Below, in pieces: positions 5,853 through 7,222 of a DNA stretch of 7,222 bases. Position 1 is the first letter of the stretch. Every line of letters begins with the position of its first letter. The notes beneath the pieces were generated by a model. The model was not told the origin of the DNA. It made no database searches and saw nothing but the letters and a program-made list of their open reading frames with translations. The stretch comes from Tangfeifania sp. (GTDB taxonomy: Bacteria > Bacteroidota > Bacteroidia > Bacteroidales > Prolixibacteraceae). The position numbers and the translations under genes are program-made. The stretch is from the NCBI GenBank assembly GCA_018400515.1, contig JAGYMR010000137.1, positions 1-7,222 on the forward strand, in the 5' to 3' direction.

Positions 5853-7222
5853 ATGAAACGAAATTTTTTATTCCTGGTCGCTGCTTTTTTGCTTTTGGGT
5901 GCCTGCACCGGCAAAAATACCATTTATATATCTCCGGATGGTTCAGATCAGTCGGAAGGAACGGCGGATCAACCTTTTTTAACCCTTGGAAGAGCAAAGG
6001 AAGCCGTCCGGAAGCTGCGGGAAGAAAAGCCTGCCGTTCCGGTGGCAGTAATCATCAAAGGGGGATTGTATTACTGGGAGGAGCCGGTGGTATTTACATC
6101 TGAGGATTCCGGAACACGGGAAGCTCCAGTGGTGTACCAGGCGATGGAAGGGGAGGAACCTGTTTTTACCGGGGGCCGGCCGCTGGAAAGCTGGCAGCTG
6201 GTAAAAGATCCGGAAAAATTGAAGCGGCTTGATCCAAAGGCGCGGGGAAATGTTTTTGTTGTTCCCCTGGAAACAGCGGGGATCAGGGATTTTGGCGATC
6301 CCATCGCGATCGGGAAACGTCCCGAACTTTTCTGTAACGGGCAATTGCAGTCCCTGGCCCGGTGGCCCGACGAGGGCTTCATTATTGCCGGGAAGGCGAA
6401 AGGAGAAACCGAATTGCCCCCGGCCTATACTCAGAAGCATGGGACCGTTGAAGGGGTGTTTGAGTACATCGATGAGCGGCTGAACCGCTGGGCGGAAGAG
6501 AAAGACCCCCGGCTGGGAGGGTATTGGTATTGGGACTGGAGTGAACAGTACCAAACGGTCGAAAAGATCGATACCCTGGCAAAGACCCTATTTATTGAAG
6601 AACCTTATCACCATTACGGCTACCGGGACAGTTTGCGTTTTTTCGGACTGAACCTGTTCTGTGAACTGGATACGCCGGGAGAATGGTACCTTGACCGGAA
6701 CGATGGTTTCCTTTACTGGTATCCCCCTGAAGGTATCGTTCCATCGTCGGCCGAAGTGACCCTTTCCCTTTTCAACGATCCCTGGATGATCGAAATGAAG
6801 GATTGTTCCCACCTGACCCTTGAAGGACTGACATTCCGGGAAAGCAGGGGAAACGGCATCCGGATCAGCGGAGGAGCGGACTGCCGGATCGCGGACTGCC
6901 GGCTGCTGCGAATGGGCGCCGACGGCATTCACATTGATGGGGGAGAAGGCCATGGAGTTGCCGGTTGCCTGCTCAGGGATCTGGGGTGCAGCGGAATGTG
7001 GATCGCCGGGGGCGACCGGAAAACCCTGACCCCGGGCAACCATTTTGTGGAAAATACCGTGGTGGAGAATTTTTCGCTGTTTAAACGGACCTATCAACCG
7101 GCGGTTTACCTCGAAGGATGCGGCAACCGCATTACCCACAATTGTTTCCGGAATTCATCCTCCTCCGCCATGCGGCTGGAGGGAAATGATTTTTTGGTGG
7201 AATACAATAAAATAACCAATGT
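5853..7222 (+). CDS. GH141-like right-handed beta-helix lipoprotein (3' truncated)
   Basis: The frame is open from ATG 5853 to the right edge with no stop, giving 456 complete residues. Signal: MKRNFLFLVAAFLLLGAC, with lipobox L-G-A-C and lipidated C18; T19 and the absence of acidic residues after it suggest an envelope protein without an obvious surface-export signal. Residues 24-56 (IYISPDGSD, then PFLTLGRAKEAVRKLR) form the N-terminal entry of many beta-helix enzymes, followed by GGLYYWEEPVVF and DSGTREAPVVYQA. The middle has FCNGQLQSLARWPDEGF and the strand pair PGEWYLDRNDGFLYWYPPEG, features I associate with GH141-like proteins. Coiled beta-helix turns run from about residue 310 (SHLTLEGLTF, GNGIRISGG, ADGIHIDGG), then GDRKTLTPGN (387-396), RTYQPAVYLEG (412-422) and GNDFLVEYN (444-452). 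GH141 includes an alpha-L-fucosidase and a xylanase, so the activity cannot be set from the fold. A segment usually rich in histidine is changed here (residues 430-447). It diverges from the GH20 operon and may act on the same glycan. Confidence 0.85.
   Translation, partial: MKRNFLFLVAAFLLLGACTGKNTIYISPDGSDQSEGTADQPFLTLGRAKEAVRKLREEKPAVPVAVIIKGGLYYWEEPVVFTSEDSGTREAPVVYQAMEGEEPVFTGGRPLESWQLVKDPEKLKRLDPKARGNVFVVPLETAGIRDFGDPIAIGKRPELFCNGQLQSLARWPDEGFIIAGKAKGETELPPAYTQKHGTVEGVFEYIDERLNRWAEEKDPRLGGYWYWDWSEQYQTVEKIDTLAKTLFIEEPYHHYGYRDSLRFFGLNLFCELDTPGEWYLDRNDGFLYWYPPEGIVPSSAEVTLSLFNDPWMIEMKDCSHLTLEGLTFRESRGNGIRISGGADCRIADCRLLRMGADGIHIDGGEGHGVAGCLLRDLGCSGMWIAGGDRKTLTPGNHFVENTVVENFSLFKRTYQPAVYLEGCGNRITHNCFRNSSSSAMRLEGNDFLVEYNKITN

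Noticed and set aside
5979..7139. Several minus-strand open frames (5979-6554 and 6588-7139 among them) opposite the GH141-like gene
   Set aside because: The plus strand is one continuous frame of 456 codons with signal peptide and beta-helix motifs; the minus frames are antisense shadows with Pro/Ser/Arg-rich translations.

Overview
The window looks like a carbohydrate-utilisation neighbourhood from a member of the Bacteroidota, probably a free-living or anaerobic glycan degrader. Four things point that way. Two enzymes carry classical lipoprotein signal peptides. The promoter in front of the main operon fits the Bacteroidota form (TTG, 20 bases, TAnnTTTG) rather than the E. coli form. Most genes lack a strong Shine-Dalgarno site. 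The gene content is typical of such loci: GH20 hexosaminidase, PIG-L deacetylase, NagB-like isomerase and a GH141-like beta-helix protein. Base composition is moderate, roughly half G+C by eye. No susC/susD pair, transporter, kinase or regulator gene is present, so the finer taxonomy and the exact glycan remain open.

Layout: the 3' end of an unidentified plus-strand gene (1-266) is followed by a terminator-like hairpin. Next is a plus-strand class I SAM methyltransferase of the TehB-like type (466-1059). It converges, with a 13-base gap, on a minus-strand set of three genes read from right to left: a GH20 beta-N-acetylhexosaminidase lipoprotein (5270-2964), a PIG-L/LmbE deacetylase (2866-2114) and a divergent glucosamine-6-phosphate isomerase-like protein (2005-1073). 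A 582-base divergent intergenic region (5271-5852) holds the promoter of the three-gene set and two related palindromic sites that bracket it. The right end (5853-7222) is the first 456 residues of a lipoprotein with a right-handed parallel beta-helix fold, resembling GH141. It has no stop codon in the window.

How the genes may work together (inference): the cell-envelope GH20 enzyme releases terminal N-acetylglucosamine or N-acetylgalactosamine. The PIG-L enzyme could remove the acetyl group from the sugar or its phosphate, a step normally done by NagA, which is absent here. The NagB-like protein could then isomerise and deaminate the amino-sugar phosphate into central metabolism. The divergent beta-helix protein may attack another linkage of the same glycan. 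The least usual part is this pairing of a PIG-L enzyme with a NagB-like protein whose catalytic loop differs from the E. coli NagB pattern.
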